A stretch of DNA of 64,000 bases from the NCBI RefSeq assembly GCF_014132355.1, contig NZ_BLZO01000136.1:57891-121890 (forward strand), in the 5' to 3' direction. Origin of the DNA: Okeania sp. KiyG1. Lineage in GTDB: Bacteria; Cyanobacteriota; Cyanobacteriia; Cyanobacteriales; Microcoleaceae. Shown piece after piece: positions 39,489-48,739 of the stretch. How positions within the stretch are numbered: position 1 is the first letter of the stretch; every line of letters begins with the position of its first letter. The notes beneath the pieces were generated by a model. The model worked only from the letters and a program-made list of their open reading frames with translations, was not told the origin of the DNA and made no database searches. Made by a program: the position numbers and the translations under genes.

Positions 39489-40310
39489 ATGCTCAAATAT
39501 TGGACGTTGCTTTATGGGCAATATTGGTGTGATATTGAGCAAGTTGTTATCTTTTTAAAAGAGACTGCTTTAGAGGATATCTGAAAAGTTTTTTGATACT
39601 GAATTTTGCCCCCCTAGCCCCAACTTTGGGGGGAACAAGAGTTTATTTGCTTCTAAAAGTCCCCCAAAATTGGGGGATTTAGGGGGCTTGGATATAGCAA
39701 ATGGGACTTCTCAAACAATCTCTCAGAATTGGCTTTTCAAGAGAAATTTAAAAGGCAAAATACTCGCCATTCTTATCGAGTAATTAGACTTTGGGAGGAG
39801 GAGTCCGCACCTTTTCTGGCAGATAATGCTTTGTTACCACTGGCAACTTTAACTCGTAGTGAAAGTCCGACAGGTTTATTGTCAGAAGTAGCAGATAGAA
39901 TTGGTAGAATAGAAGAGCTAGATCGACAAAGAAATATTTCTGCTGCTGCGGAAATACTAGGTGGTTTAAGATTTGATAAAAATTTAATTCGTCAACTTTT
40001 GAGGGAGGAAATTATGAAAGAATCTGTAATTTATCAGGATATTCTCCAGAAAGGAGAAAAAATTGGTTAAAAACGAGGTTAAAAACGAGGCTAAAAACGT
40101 GGTAAAAAACGTGGTTTGCAAAAGGGAAAAGCTAAAATAATTAAAATAATTATCCGTTTGATAACTCGTACTTTGGGAAATATTCCTGAAGAAATAGAAG
40201 CTAAAATTCGGAGTCTATCTATTTCTCAGTTGGACAAACTTGCAGATGCTCAGTTAGATTTTACTTCTCTGGACGATCTGATTAATTGGTTAAGTCAATC
40301 TCAGAATTAA
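39489..40310 (+). pseudogene. Rpn-type nuclease / DUF4351 protein, C-terminal part, interrupted
   Basis: Starts MLKYWTLLYGQYWCDIEQVV, then a roughly 140-bp insertion (about 39575-39722, CCCCCAAAATTGGGGG palindromes) separates it from AFQEKFKRQNTRHSYRVIRL, ALLPLATLTRSESPTGLLSE and REEIMKESVIYQDILQKGEK. The frame then meets three TAA codons, each within a GGTTAAAAACGA-type 12-bp repeat, before GKAKIIKIIIRLITRTLGNI and LDFTSLDDLINWLSQSQN, the DUF4351 end domain. The nuclease catalytic half is absent upstream. Such proteins are linked to recombination-promoting PD-(D/E)XK nucleases. Confidence 0.8.
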
Positions 40311-40335
40311 AAAGCTCGTTTTAAGGGAGGAAATT

Positions 40336-40600
40336 ATGAAAGAATCTATAATTTACCAAGATATTTTTCAGGAAGGAGGACAACGTGCTTTTCAAACGAG
40401 GTTTTAAACAGGGACAAATTGCAGTTATTATCACATTAATAACTCACAGATTCGGAGATATTTCTGAGACAACAAAAGCTCAAATTCGGAGGAGAGATAT
40501 TTCTCAGTTGAATGAGTTAGCGATCGCCCAATTGAATTTTACTTCTCTCGATGATTTAACTAATTGGTTATCTGAGCATGCCATCGTTAATATTGGTTAA
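40336..40600 (+). pseudogene. Second DUF4351 module, frameshifted
   Basis: KESIIYQDIFQEGGQRAFQ (from ATG 40336) then, one frame over, FKRGFKQGQIAVIITLITHR and QLNFTSLDDLTNWLSEHA. It copies the 3' part of the gene before it. GGGAGG six bases before the ATG could allow separate translation, but the frame break stops it early. Confidence 0.7.
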
Positions 40601-40627
40601 GTCAATCTGAGAATTAAAAAGCTCGTT

Positions 40628-40942
40628 TTGAGGGAGGAAATTATGAAAGAATCTGTAATTTACCAGGAGATTTTTCAGGAAGGAGAACAACGTGCTTTTC
40701 AAGTAGGTTTTGAACGTGGTTTTGAACGTGGTTTCCAAAGAGGTTTTGAACGTGGCTTCCAAAAGGGGCAAGCTAAAATAATTGTTCTTGTTTTAACTCA
40801 TAGTTTGGGAATTATTTATGAGGAAATAGAAGCTAAAATTCGGAGTTTATCTATTTCTCAGTTGAATGAATTGGCGATCGCCCAATTGAATTTTACTTTT
40901 CTGGAGGATTTGATTAATTGGTTAAGTGAATCTGAGAATTAA
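40628..40942 (+). CDS. Third DUF4351 module (stand-alone small protein)
   Basis: Frame-intact copy of the same module: MKESVIYQEIFQEGEQRAFQ, an arginine/glycine/phenylalanine repeat (FERGFERGFQRGFERGFQKG), then KIIVLVLTHSLGIIYEEIEA and LNFTFLEDLINWLSESEN. The ATG at 40643 has GGGAGG six bases upstream and is the best start (99 aa); the frame itself opens with a TTG at 40628. It may be expressed alone or be a byproduct of tandem duplication. No catalytic domain. Confidence 0.6.
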   Translation: MREEIMKESVIYQEIFQEGEQRAFQVGFERGFERGFQRGFERGFQKGQAKIIVLVLTHSLGIIYEEIEAKIRSLSISQLNELAIAQLNFTFLEDLINWLSESEN

Positions 40943-41017
40943 TTAGTAGTTTTGTCAATCTGGGTTTTGAGGAATTTGATGACTGAAGAGTTTAAGATTC
41001 TGATTCAAATTCCTTTT

Positions 41018-42405
41018 TTATTGGGTTAAAGTATCTAGGCGATCGCGAATTTCTTTAGATTCAGGTTTAAGTTGAAGAGCTTGACGATAGGATTTTACTG
41101 CTTCATACCGTTTTTGTAATTTCTCGAAGGCATATCCTAAATGATGATAAATCTTTGCTGAATTAGGGTTCCCCTCAAGAGCTTTTTTGTAGCAAAAAAC
41201 AGCTCTATCCCATTTTTTCTGTTTAGCAAAGGCTACACCTAAACAGCTATAAATCTTTGTATGAGAAGAAGGATTTAATTTTTGAAACAGGAAACTACCA
41301 CGCTTGGTCAAAACTTCATGCCAATTATGAAATTCATCTAAGGTTTCTACCAAGTCAGCATAGACATGAATTGAGTTCGGATTTAATTCCACAGAACGAC
41401 AAAACTCTTCTATAGCATCATCCCACTTCTGGAGTTTACTTAAAGCTACTCCTAAATGATGGAAATTTATAGCAGATTTAGGATTTTTAACTACAACACG
41501 ACGATAAGACTTAATTGCTTCTTCCCACTTTTCCAATTTAGCTAAGGCGTATCCCAAACGGTGATGAACTTCGGCTAAGTCAAACTTAAGTTCTATTGCA
41601 CGGTGATAAGACTCAATTGCTTCTTCCCACTTTTGCAGTTTAGCCAAACTAATCCCCAAGTGATAATGAGCTTGATTTGAGTTGGGATTAAGTCTGACTG
41701 TTTGATAATAGTGAGTAACAGCCTCTTCCCACTTTTGCAGTTTAGCCAAAGCATCTGCTAAATAATAATGAGCTTCAGTTAAGTCAGACTTCAGTTCTAT
41801 TGCACAACGGTAGGAGTTAATTGCTTCTTCCCATTTTTTTTTGTTGACCTAAGACAATGCCTAAATGGTAATGAGCTTCAGGTGAACTGGGACTGATTTT
41901 GATAGCACGATGATAAGAGTCAATGGCTTCATTCCACTTTTTTTTGTTGAGCAAGAGCATAACCTAGGCGGTGATAAACTGCTGCTGAATTAGGTCGATA
42001 ATCAATAACGCGATTATAAAATGAAACAGCTTTATCCCACTTTCGGAGTTTAGCGAAGGCAGCACCTATATGGAAGTAAACTTTAACTGGGTATGGCACT
42101 TCACGAATCATGTTGAAAATTTTTCGACCTTCTAGTGATGACTCGACTATTTTCATCACATCTTGATAAATTTGTATATCATCCACCAATGATTTGAGTT
42201 TTTGATCGAATACTCGACTTTCACTCAAAAATTCGTAGTCATATTCACTAAGGGAGCTATTTTCTTGTGCCCATTTTAAAGCATCTTGCAATTCCGCTCC
42301 ATACAACAGGTAGAACTGTTCTTTAAAATTGGATTTAACCCAAGCATTAAACTTATCGCCATAATATAACCGCTTTTTGTTTAAGATGTTTTCTATGTAC
42401 GACAA
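41018..42405 (-). pseudogene. TPR-repeat region of an AAA-like protein, frameshifted at poly-A tracts
   Basis: Begins with ELQDALKWAQENSSLSEYDY and FLSESR, the segment that normally follows the NTPase in cyanobacterial AAA_35 proteins, then TPR units of the form AKLQKWEEAVTHYYQTVRLN / NSNQAHYHLGISL. The frame breaks at an A8 run (41938-41945, after ALAQ) and an A9 run (41834-41842, after VLGQ). Reading across gives WNEAIDSYHRAIKISP and WEEAINSYRCAIELK, so the TPR array is continuous with one extra A at each site. About ten TPRs in total. Together with 42440-43461 this was probably one gene. Confidence 0.8.
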
Positions 42406-42439
42406 ATCAAAAATTTTTTATATATTTTGTTAGTTGGTT

Positions 42440-43461
42440 TTAATTTGTTTTTTGTTTAACAACTACGCCACACAACTGCAACTCTCTTGCTTCTATACTC
42501 TTATTATCAAATTCCACTTCTCCTTGCTGTAAAATTACCTGATACATTCCTAGTCTTTTTATAAGATTTTTTTCATTATGTAGAAGTCTGTATCTGATTG
42601 TACGCAAATGTTCTGGATTATCCTGAAATTCCCAATCATTAATAATGTAATTCTCAACTAATTTTTTAATATTGGGATGATAGGTATAATTATTTTTAAC
42701 AATTATTTGACACAACTTTTGAGTTAAAAAGGTTGCCCACCAGTCCATTCTAAAACTTCAGTTAATACTTTTTCTGGATTATATACCCTATTTTTTAGAC
42801 CAGGAGTTAAAACCTCTTTTGCTTCATCTAAACTAAAACCTGTTAACTCGATAGATGTACCAATATTAAAAGGAGTACGTTCTCTATCTTGAATTAAATC
42901 CGATACTGTAGCTACTCCCAATAGACAAAATGTCAGACGTTCGTAATCTTGATTATCAACACGCTGATTATAACAAGCGCGGATAAAAGCAAAAAAATCA
43001 TCCTTAAACTCTAGCTTAATCATACTGTCAATTTCATCAACAAATATTACTAGAGTTTGTGATAATTCTACCAGCAATACATCCTCAATAAACGCTCCCA
43101 AACGTTGTACCGGAGTCACAGCACTATGTTCCTGCCACCAATCATTTAATTTGACCTTTTCTCTCAAACGAAATCCTCGTAATAATTCAGAAGCAAATCC
43201 TTCATACCAAGTATCTTGAGTGACATGACTACCAATTTTTGTAACATCTATGGACGCACATTTTAGCCCTTCTCTTTCAAGCTGTTTCATTGCCCGAACT
43301 CGTAAACTAGACTTACCCATTTGTCGTGAGTTCAGCACATAACAAAAATCCCTATTTCTTAAAGCATCAATTAGCAAGCAATCACTTTCTCGTTTGACGT
43401 AGGTGGGGTGTGTATATTTTAAACTTCCACCGACTTTATAATAGTTAGTAGTTGACAACAT
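42440..43461 (-). pseudogene. AAA-like (AAA_35) NTPase, frameshifted
   Basis: N-terminal YYKVGGSLKYTHPTYVKRES, Walker A in NSRQMGKSSLRVRAMKQ (GKS at residues 49-51), Walker B LVIFVDEIDSM (D142/E143), and the sensor region GVATVSDLIQDRERTPFNIG are all AAA_35-like. The frame ends at TGGQPF, where a T5 run one base short (about 42731-42735) ends it in TAA; the next frame continues LTQKLCQIIVKNNYTYHP to VVVKQKTN. Frame then breaks again before the TPR part. Such NTPases in cyanobacteria occur with WD40, TPR or effector domains in conflict or signalling systems. Confidence 0.82.
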
Positions 43462-44060
43462 ATCAAGAATTTAGAATTTAGAATTTAGAATTAGGGACTA
43501 GCAAAAAAATAGACTAGAGATTGCTTCGGCTAGGTTGACTCTTTCCGGTTAAGGTTGAGTCTAATATCACCGCCTCGCAATGACAGAAACAGGCTTTTTT
43601 TATGTACTAATAATTGGTACTTTATTAAGTTGCAAATCCCTTACCTCTTTTTATAAATAAGAGGATTGGTTAAAAGGATTTTTTTTCTTTTCTTTGTCGA
43701 TTGAATATGACGAGGAAACCTCGCAATCCCATCCCTTAAAAGGGAGGCTTTCAACCTGAATTATTGAATTATTGAATTATTAATTATTCGGTAATTTAAA
43801 AGTGATTAACAACTAATTAATAAGTCAATTTCATATAAGCATTCAGCTATTAGCAGTCAGCTATCAGCTTTTGAAGGTAATAACTTACTAAAGTTATCAA
43901 ATAACCTTTTTCTTTTGGTGCGGAATGCAGAAGCAAACATAACTTTTAATTTCCTTGGATACTAATTCCTCCTTCAGTGCAATAATGAGCTAATAACTCA
44001 TAGCTGATAGCTGATAGCTGACCGCTGTTTGCGCAGCATTCCGTAGGAAATGCTTAAATT
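43462..44060. other. Intergenic with mini-palindromes
   Basis: AATTTAGAATTTAGAATT repeats (43470-43490) and a GTTTGCGCAGCATTCCG mini-palindrome (44023-44055) next to CTATCAGCTTTTGA-type segments. No gene. Confidence 0.55.
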
Positions 44061-45355
44061 TTATAGATGTTCCTGGAAATATATACGATGCAAAATATAC
44101 CGAGGCATTACTTTGTTTCCTTCTCTAGTAATTAATCCCATACTATATAATTTATGGGATTGAATAGAATCAATTTGTACTGATACCCTAGCATTAACTA
44201 CTTGTCTAAAAACAGCTTTTAGTTCTGGATTTCCATTTAGTGTATTCAAATGTCGGCGCAAATGTCTTTCATAAATTCCAGCATCAGTAGTAGCATCCTC
44301 TAACAATTTTGTTAAGGTGACTTCTTGACGTACCAATTTATCAAATGCCAGTTTGATTAAATAAGGATGACCCCCTACCTTTTCCATTAAAGACTTAATT
44401 TCATCGTTAGTTAAATTAAGTTGAAGTTGTTGTGCCCAATTTTTAATTTCCTCTTGATTAAAATCTCTTAACTCTATCAAAGCTTCGACATTAAACGGAG
44501 ATTTATTCAAGTCTAAACGTCCATAATCTTCTGTGGAATGAACTACAATTAAACGTAGTTTTTCCCAAACATCAATATTATTTGCCTCTTCATGCCAACT
44601 CCGTAATAGAGGTAAAAAATCTTGATAAATATCTGGGTAATCAAACAATTTATCAACATTATCTAGCGCTAAAAGTAGAGGATTTTCCAAATTTTCCATA
44701 ACTGCTTCTAAATAATTTGTGGTGCTGATAGTGTTACCTGTTACATCATTCCAATTTTCAGTTATTCTCGGTAAATTATCTGGCAGGTGCTTTTGGATAT
44801 AAGCACAGAAACACCGCATAAATATATCCAGGTCTTTAAACTTTTCTTTTGGCAATTTTAGGAAATCTAATCTAACAGTACAATAATTTTTTGCCTAGTA
44901 TAGTTAACAATTTGGTTTAAAAGCAAAGTTTTGCCCATTTTGCAAGGTGCTTTAATTGGTATTAAAGCCCCTGGTTGTAAAATTGTTTGATAGCAAATAG
45001 ATTCAATGGGTTGTCGCTCAATATAAATTTCCTTTTTTCCTTCAGAATAACTGCTGATTTCTGATAATTTTTGTTTCTGCCATTTCCGCTTCAAAGCCTC
45101 TCGAAAATTTTTCTTACAAACCTCCTCTCCTAATGCTTTTGAAAGCTTACGCCATAGCTTTTTGCCATAATCCTTACTCAAAGTATTTGTGGCATAATCA
45201 CATTCTTCTGCAATTTTCTGGTAAGACTTGTCATCCCAAGAACCTTGAAGAACTGTTTTTTCAACATCACTGAGATATTTTCCTGTCTTTTCAAATAGAT
45301 ACTTGTCTGCAAGTTTTTCTGCTATATCTAAAGTAAATTTAACTTCTGAGTTCAT
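44061..45355 (-). pseudogene. vMAP-type N-terminal HTH + AAA-like NTPase, one frameshift
   Basis: Residues 1-90 (LADKYLFEKTGKYLSDVEKT, SYQKIAEECDYATNTLSKDY, LWRKLSKALGEEV) resemble the helical HTH-like domain found at the N-terminus of vWA-MoxR-associated cyanobacterial NTPases. The AAA_35 part follows: Walker A APCKMGKTLLLNQI (GKT 141-143), LLLALDNVDKLF (Walker B), LIVVHSTEDYG, VGGHPYLIKLAFD. The frame breaks near 44880: adding one A to the A6 run (44887-44892) joins YTRQKNYCTVRLD to FLKLPKEKF without loss. Apart from that base the protein (about 430 aa) would be complete, so the gene may be functional if the base is an error or slippage occurs. Confidence 0.8.
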
Positions 45356-45581
45356 GGATAGTTTAGAAATATAGACTCGTGATTTATCGTACCATAATAA
45401 ATTTATTTACTATCCAAAATAGATAAATCCATACTTTTCCATACTTTTCCATACTTTATTTGTGAAACTGCATAATTTTTCCGTATTTTATATGTAAATT
45501 ATTTCCTTACATTTTCCCATTGTTACTCTAATTATTAAATGTAAATATAGGAGACAACAAAGTAATAAAGGAATTTTAACG

Positions 45582-45881
45582 ATGACTACATTTAATAATA
45601 ATCAAAACTCTACCTCTGCCACAATGGAACAACTCGTAATTCAAGAACGCCTGCGCCAAGCAAAATTAAGCTTTAATATTGCTCTAACCTTAACTGTAAT
45701 TAGTGCCATTATCAGCGTAACAGGTACGGGGCTTTTACTGTCAGGAAAAACTTCTGAAGGAACAGCCACAACAGCAGGCGGACTTGCTTCACAAATTGTC
45801 AGTATCGGTTTACTAAAAATGACTAAAGATACCAATGAAAGACTCGATAAAATAGCAACTGAATTTCAAGACGAAGATTAG
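45582..45881 (+). CDS. Two-TM small protein resembling the cyanobacterial TRADD-N-associated membrane domain
   Basis: 99 aa. A polar N-terminus with QERLRQAKLSFNIALTLTVI leads into two hydrophobic helices (IALTLTVISAIISVTGTGLL and TTAGGLASQIVSIGLLKM) split by a SGKTSEG turn, then KDTNERLDKIATEF. This arrangement, including the SEGTxTTAGGLAS turn, matches the 2-TM domain described next to TRADD-N domains in cyanobacterial conflict systems, as I recall the family. Divergent from the HTH-NTPase gene across 226 bp that holds an ATACTTTTCC 11-mer repeated three times (45431-45465). Possible membrane-damaging effector or signalling anchor (inference). Confidence 0.68.
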   Translation: MTTFNNNQNSTSATMEQLVIQERLRQAKLSFNIALTLTVISAIISVTGTGLLLSGKTSEGTATTAGGLASQIVSIGLLKMTKDTNERLDKIATEFQDED

Positions 45882-46028
45882 AAGAAAGCAAAGATTGGTA
45901 GACAAATATTTACCAACTCTACTAGAATTATCTGATACCAAATTTTGATGAAGCTGCATATAACTAGAGCTTATAAAAGTATTGTCTTGCTTAAGTTTAT
46001 TCTGTGCAACTTCACATTAAATTGGTAT

Positions 46029-46260
46029 ATAGCGTTTCTCAAATTGATTAGATACAGTTTTAGATCCCCCCTAACCCCCTTAATAAGGGGGAACTGCTTA
46101 AAATAGTTTCAAAGTCGCCCTTAATAAGGTTGGAAACCCCTTAAAATAGGTTTCAAAGTCGCCCTTAATAAGGTTGGAAACCCTTAAAATAGGTTTCAAA
46201 GTCCCCCTTTTTAAGGGGGATTTAGGGGGATCGTAAATGTATTTTTATGAGAAATGCTAT
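46029..46260. mobile_element. MITE-like element with ATAGC(G/A)TTTCTCA ends and internal tandem repeat
   Basis: Inverted ends ATAGCGTTTCTCA / TGAGAAATGCTAT. Inside, three imperfect copies of a TTTCAAAGTCGCCCTTAATA unit of about 45 bp (46108-46210) and CCCCCTTAATAAGGGGG palindromes. TA flanks the left end. Just upstream, ATACCAAATTTTGATG and ATTAAATTGGTAT (about 45933-46028) form another inverted pair. Confidence 0.7.
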
Positions 46261-46292
46261 AAAACATTTCTATATTTAATTATTTCTGAAAA

Positions 46293-47036
46293 ATGAGTCA
46301 AAACTATCAAGTCTGGACAAAAGCAGACCTTGCACAAAAATATCTTTCTGGTGTCAGGAGTGCAATTCCTTTAGCTACTGAACAAATTGAAATTATCTTG
46401 AGAATTATTCAGGGAACTAGACCTCAAGTAAATAACTTTTTAGATTTAGGTTGTGGCGATGGTATTTTAGGTCAAGCAATTCTCAGTCAATACCCTAATT
46501 CTCAAGGAGTATTTTTAGACTTTTCAGAAGCAATGATTGAAGCTGCAAAAAGTAAAGTTGCCGATGATTATCAAGCTAATTTAGAATTTATCAATCAAGA
46601 TTATGGTTTACCAGAATGGGTAAATAAAATTCAGGGAAAAGCACCATTTGATGTAGTTGTCTCAGGATTTTCTATTCATCATCAACCAGACATCAGAAAA
46701 CAAGAAATATATCAAGAAATTTACCAATTATTAAAACCAGGAGGATTATTTTTGAACTTGGAACACGTTGCCCCGCCATCTAAATTAATTGAGCAGTTAT
46801 TTGATGAATTATTTGTTGATTCTCTCTATGCTTTTCATCAAAATCAAGGCAACAAAAATCAATCTAGGGAAGAAATTAATCAGCAGTATTATAGTCGCCC
46901 AGATAAAGAAGCAAATATTCTTGCTCCTGTAGAAACTCAATGTGACTGGTTAAGAAAAATAGGTTTTATTCATGTTGATTGTTTTATGAAATTGTTTGAA
47001 ATAGCTTTATTTGGTGGTATTAAACCAGAAGTTTAA
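46293..47036 (+). CDS. Class I SAM-dependent methyltransferase
   Basis: 247 aa. SAM motif I NFLDLGCGDGILGQAIL (about residues 48-64), motif II GVFLDFSEAMIEAA, FDVVVSGFSIHHQPD (about 127-141), and YQLLKPGGLFLNLEHVAPPS. The C-terminal part (EEINQQYYSRPDKEANILAP, CDWLRKIGFIHVDCFMKLFE) is typical of Methyltransf_25/11-type enzymes on small molecules. No operon partner; a MITE ends 33 bp before the ATG. Confidence 0.82.
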   Translation: MSQNYQVWTKADLAQKYLSGVRSAIPLATEQIEIILRIIQGTRPQVNNFLDLGCGDGILGQAILSQYPNSQGVFLDFSEAMIEAAKSKVADDYQANLEFINQDYGLPEWVNKIQGKAPFDVVVSGFSIHHQPDIRKQEIYQEIYQLLKPGGLFLNLEHVAPPSKLIEQLFDELFVDSLYAFHQNQGNKNQSREEINQQYYSRPDKEANILAPVETQCDWLRKIGFIHVDCFMKLFEIALFGGIKPEV

Positions 47037-47111
47037 ATAGAAGGAAGAGGGAAGAAGGAAGAAGGAAGAAGGAAGAGGGAAAAATATTGCTTTGTCTGAG
47101 TTTTAAGCTGT

Positions 47112-47312
47112 TAGATATCTCCGATAATAAAAAATCAAATTAATTCTCCTACTATATACATTAACAGGACTTAGGCAAAACCACCACATATAGTAGGGGC
47201 GAACAGCCGTTCGCCCCTACAGATGGTGTATAATTTCCTTTTTTGCGTAAGTCCTGATTAATTTTTTCCGCCTACTCTCTACTCTCTACTCCCTCTTTTC
47301 TAGAGATATCTA
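47112..47312. mobile_element. MITE family 6, copy 2, containing a nested family-3 MITE
   Basis: Ends TAGATATCTCC / TAGAGATATCTA and interior TAATAAAAAATCAAAT. Element 47165-47256 is inserted inside it. Confidence 0.65.
47165..47256. mobile_element. MITE family 3, copy 2 (nested)
   Basis: CAGGACTTAGGCA / TGCGTAAGTCCTG ends, GGGGCGAACAGCCGTTCGCC palindrome in the centre, 92 bp. Confidence 0.85.
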
Positions 47313-47594
47313 TTGATTGAACTGGGGACAAATTACCTGATGATATCAGCTATTATTACCTCAGCTCCAATTACAAAGAAAGAGGATGTATTTTGGTTTC
47401 TTTCCTACTCACAGCTTTTCCAACTTCAGGTCTCCCCTACTCCCCTGCTCCCCTACTCCCCTGCTCCCCTACTCCCCTACTCCCCTACTCTCCTACTCCC
47501 TACCCCTGACCAGTTAAAGCATCTGCAAATGGATCGGGCAAAGCTTCTTGTATTTCCATGTCTTCATTTTCTTCAACAGATAAATCATCACTAT

Positions 47595-47933
47595 TTAGAT
47601 TTTTTTTAAAATATTTTGGTTATTTTTGCGCCGACTAAAATCTTGTAATCTTACCAACTCCTGTTGATAAACAGAAATAATTTTTGCCAGAGACTCTGCC
47701 ACTTCATTCCAACTTTCATCATCTACAATTTTTTCAGCAATACCTTGAAATAAATCTCCACTTTGGTTTTTTTGAACATACTCCCTCAATAATTTCCCAG
47801 ATTTTTGTAAAGCAGCCTGATAAGCTTCTCCATCAGACCACCAAAGTCCGGGTTGATTCAATAACCAAGTCAAAATATATTCCTGAGCGTGTTGCTCTTT
47901 TACCCAATTAGCAAGATACTTTAATTCATCCAT
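47595..47933 (-). CDS. Small acidic protein of unknown function, tail lost by a poly-A frameshift
   Basis: 112 aa, soluble, helical (LANWVKEQHAQEYILTWLLN, WNEVAESLAKIISVYQQEL). I do not recognise the family. The frame ends ILKKI at an A8 run (47600-47607). With one more A it would read on through NLNSDDLSVEENEDMEIQEA and LPDPFADALTGQG to a stop at about 47505, an acidic tail of the kind found in cyanobacterial proteins. The shifted extension has sensible composition, so the run is a likely indel or slippage point. CTCCCCTACTCCCC repeats follow. Confidence 0.55.
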   Translation of the reverse strand: MDELKYLANWVKEQHAQEYILTWLLNQPGLWWSDGEAYQAALQKSGKLLREYVQKNQSGDLFQGIAEKIVDDESWNEVAESLAKIISVYQQELVRLQDFSRRKNNQNILKKI

Positions 47934-48739
47934 AAATTACCTCTTGAATCATACCAATTATCAATACCAATACTATGTTTAATTTAGACTTTCAAATAAA
48001 TATTTTATCACGCTTGGTATAAGACTGAATGTAAGCATTCAGCTAGCTGTTACCGAATAATTAAGGTTTAAAGCCTCTCCTTATAAAGGAGAAACAAGCG
48101 GTCGAGGGATGGCGAAGTCTCCTCGCTGTCCGACCATCGACCAAGAGAGAAAAAATTTTCCTTTTATTCAATCCTCTGCCTTTTAGGGAGAGGTAATTAT
48201 CAATTATCCATTATCAATTATCAATTATTGAACTAGCCTCCTGCGGAGGAACTGCGTTAACAGCAATAAGACCTTGTACTTAAGGACAGGGTTGAAATTA
48301 ATACAGACTTTGGAGCTGACTTTTGTAGTAAGATTTTTCGTTTCTCAATTAAATATTGCTTTTATCACTTACTAAAAGCAATAGCTGATAGCTGATAGCT
48401 GATAGCTGACCGCTGTTTGCGCAGCATGACCTAGGAAATGCTTACGAATGAATTGATTTATACAGAATTATTAATCTGTATTATAAATCTACAAAAATCA
48501 AAAATAGAATCAATTCTTATCCATAAATTATCAATTACTTCTCCCTGTTCCCTGTTCCCTCTTTTCTGTTGCCTCTTTTCTGGAGAGGTCTATTAAATAC
48601 GCTTTTTTTGTATCAACCTATACTTGAAATCTTAAAAAACCTTTACTAGAAAAAGTCAAAAAAAACACCTGTAATCTAAAGATTGTACTGAAAACAGTAC
48701 TTAAAATTTAGTAGAGAAACTCAGGGAAGTCAAAATATT
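47934..48739. other. Intergenic upstream of gnd
   Basis: Repeats: an ACCTCTCC/GGAGAGGT inverted pair flanking a GGTCGAGGGATGGCGAAG segment (48070-48195), GCTGATAGCTGATAGCTG units (48385-48410), the GTTTGCGCAGCATGACC mini-palindrome (48415-48445) and a family-6-like remnant (48490-48595). The gnd promoter should lie in 48600-48739, where AGATTGTACTGAAAACAGTAC gives a TGTACT/AGTACA inverted pair. Confidence 0.55.

Noticed and set aside
46076-46221. Three 45-bp units considered as CRISPR repeats
   Set aside because: The units are contiguous with no spacers and lie between MITE ends.
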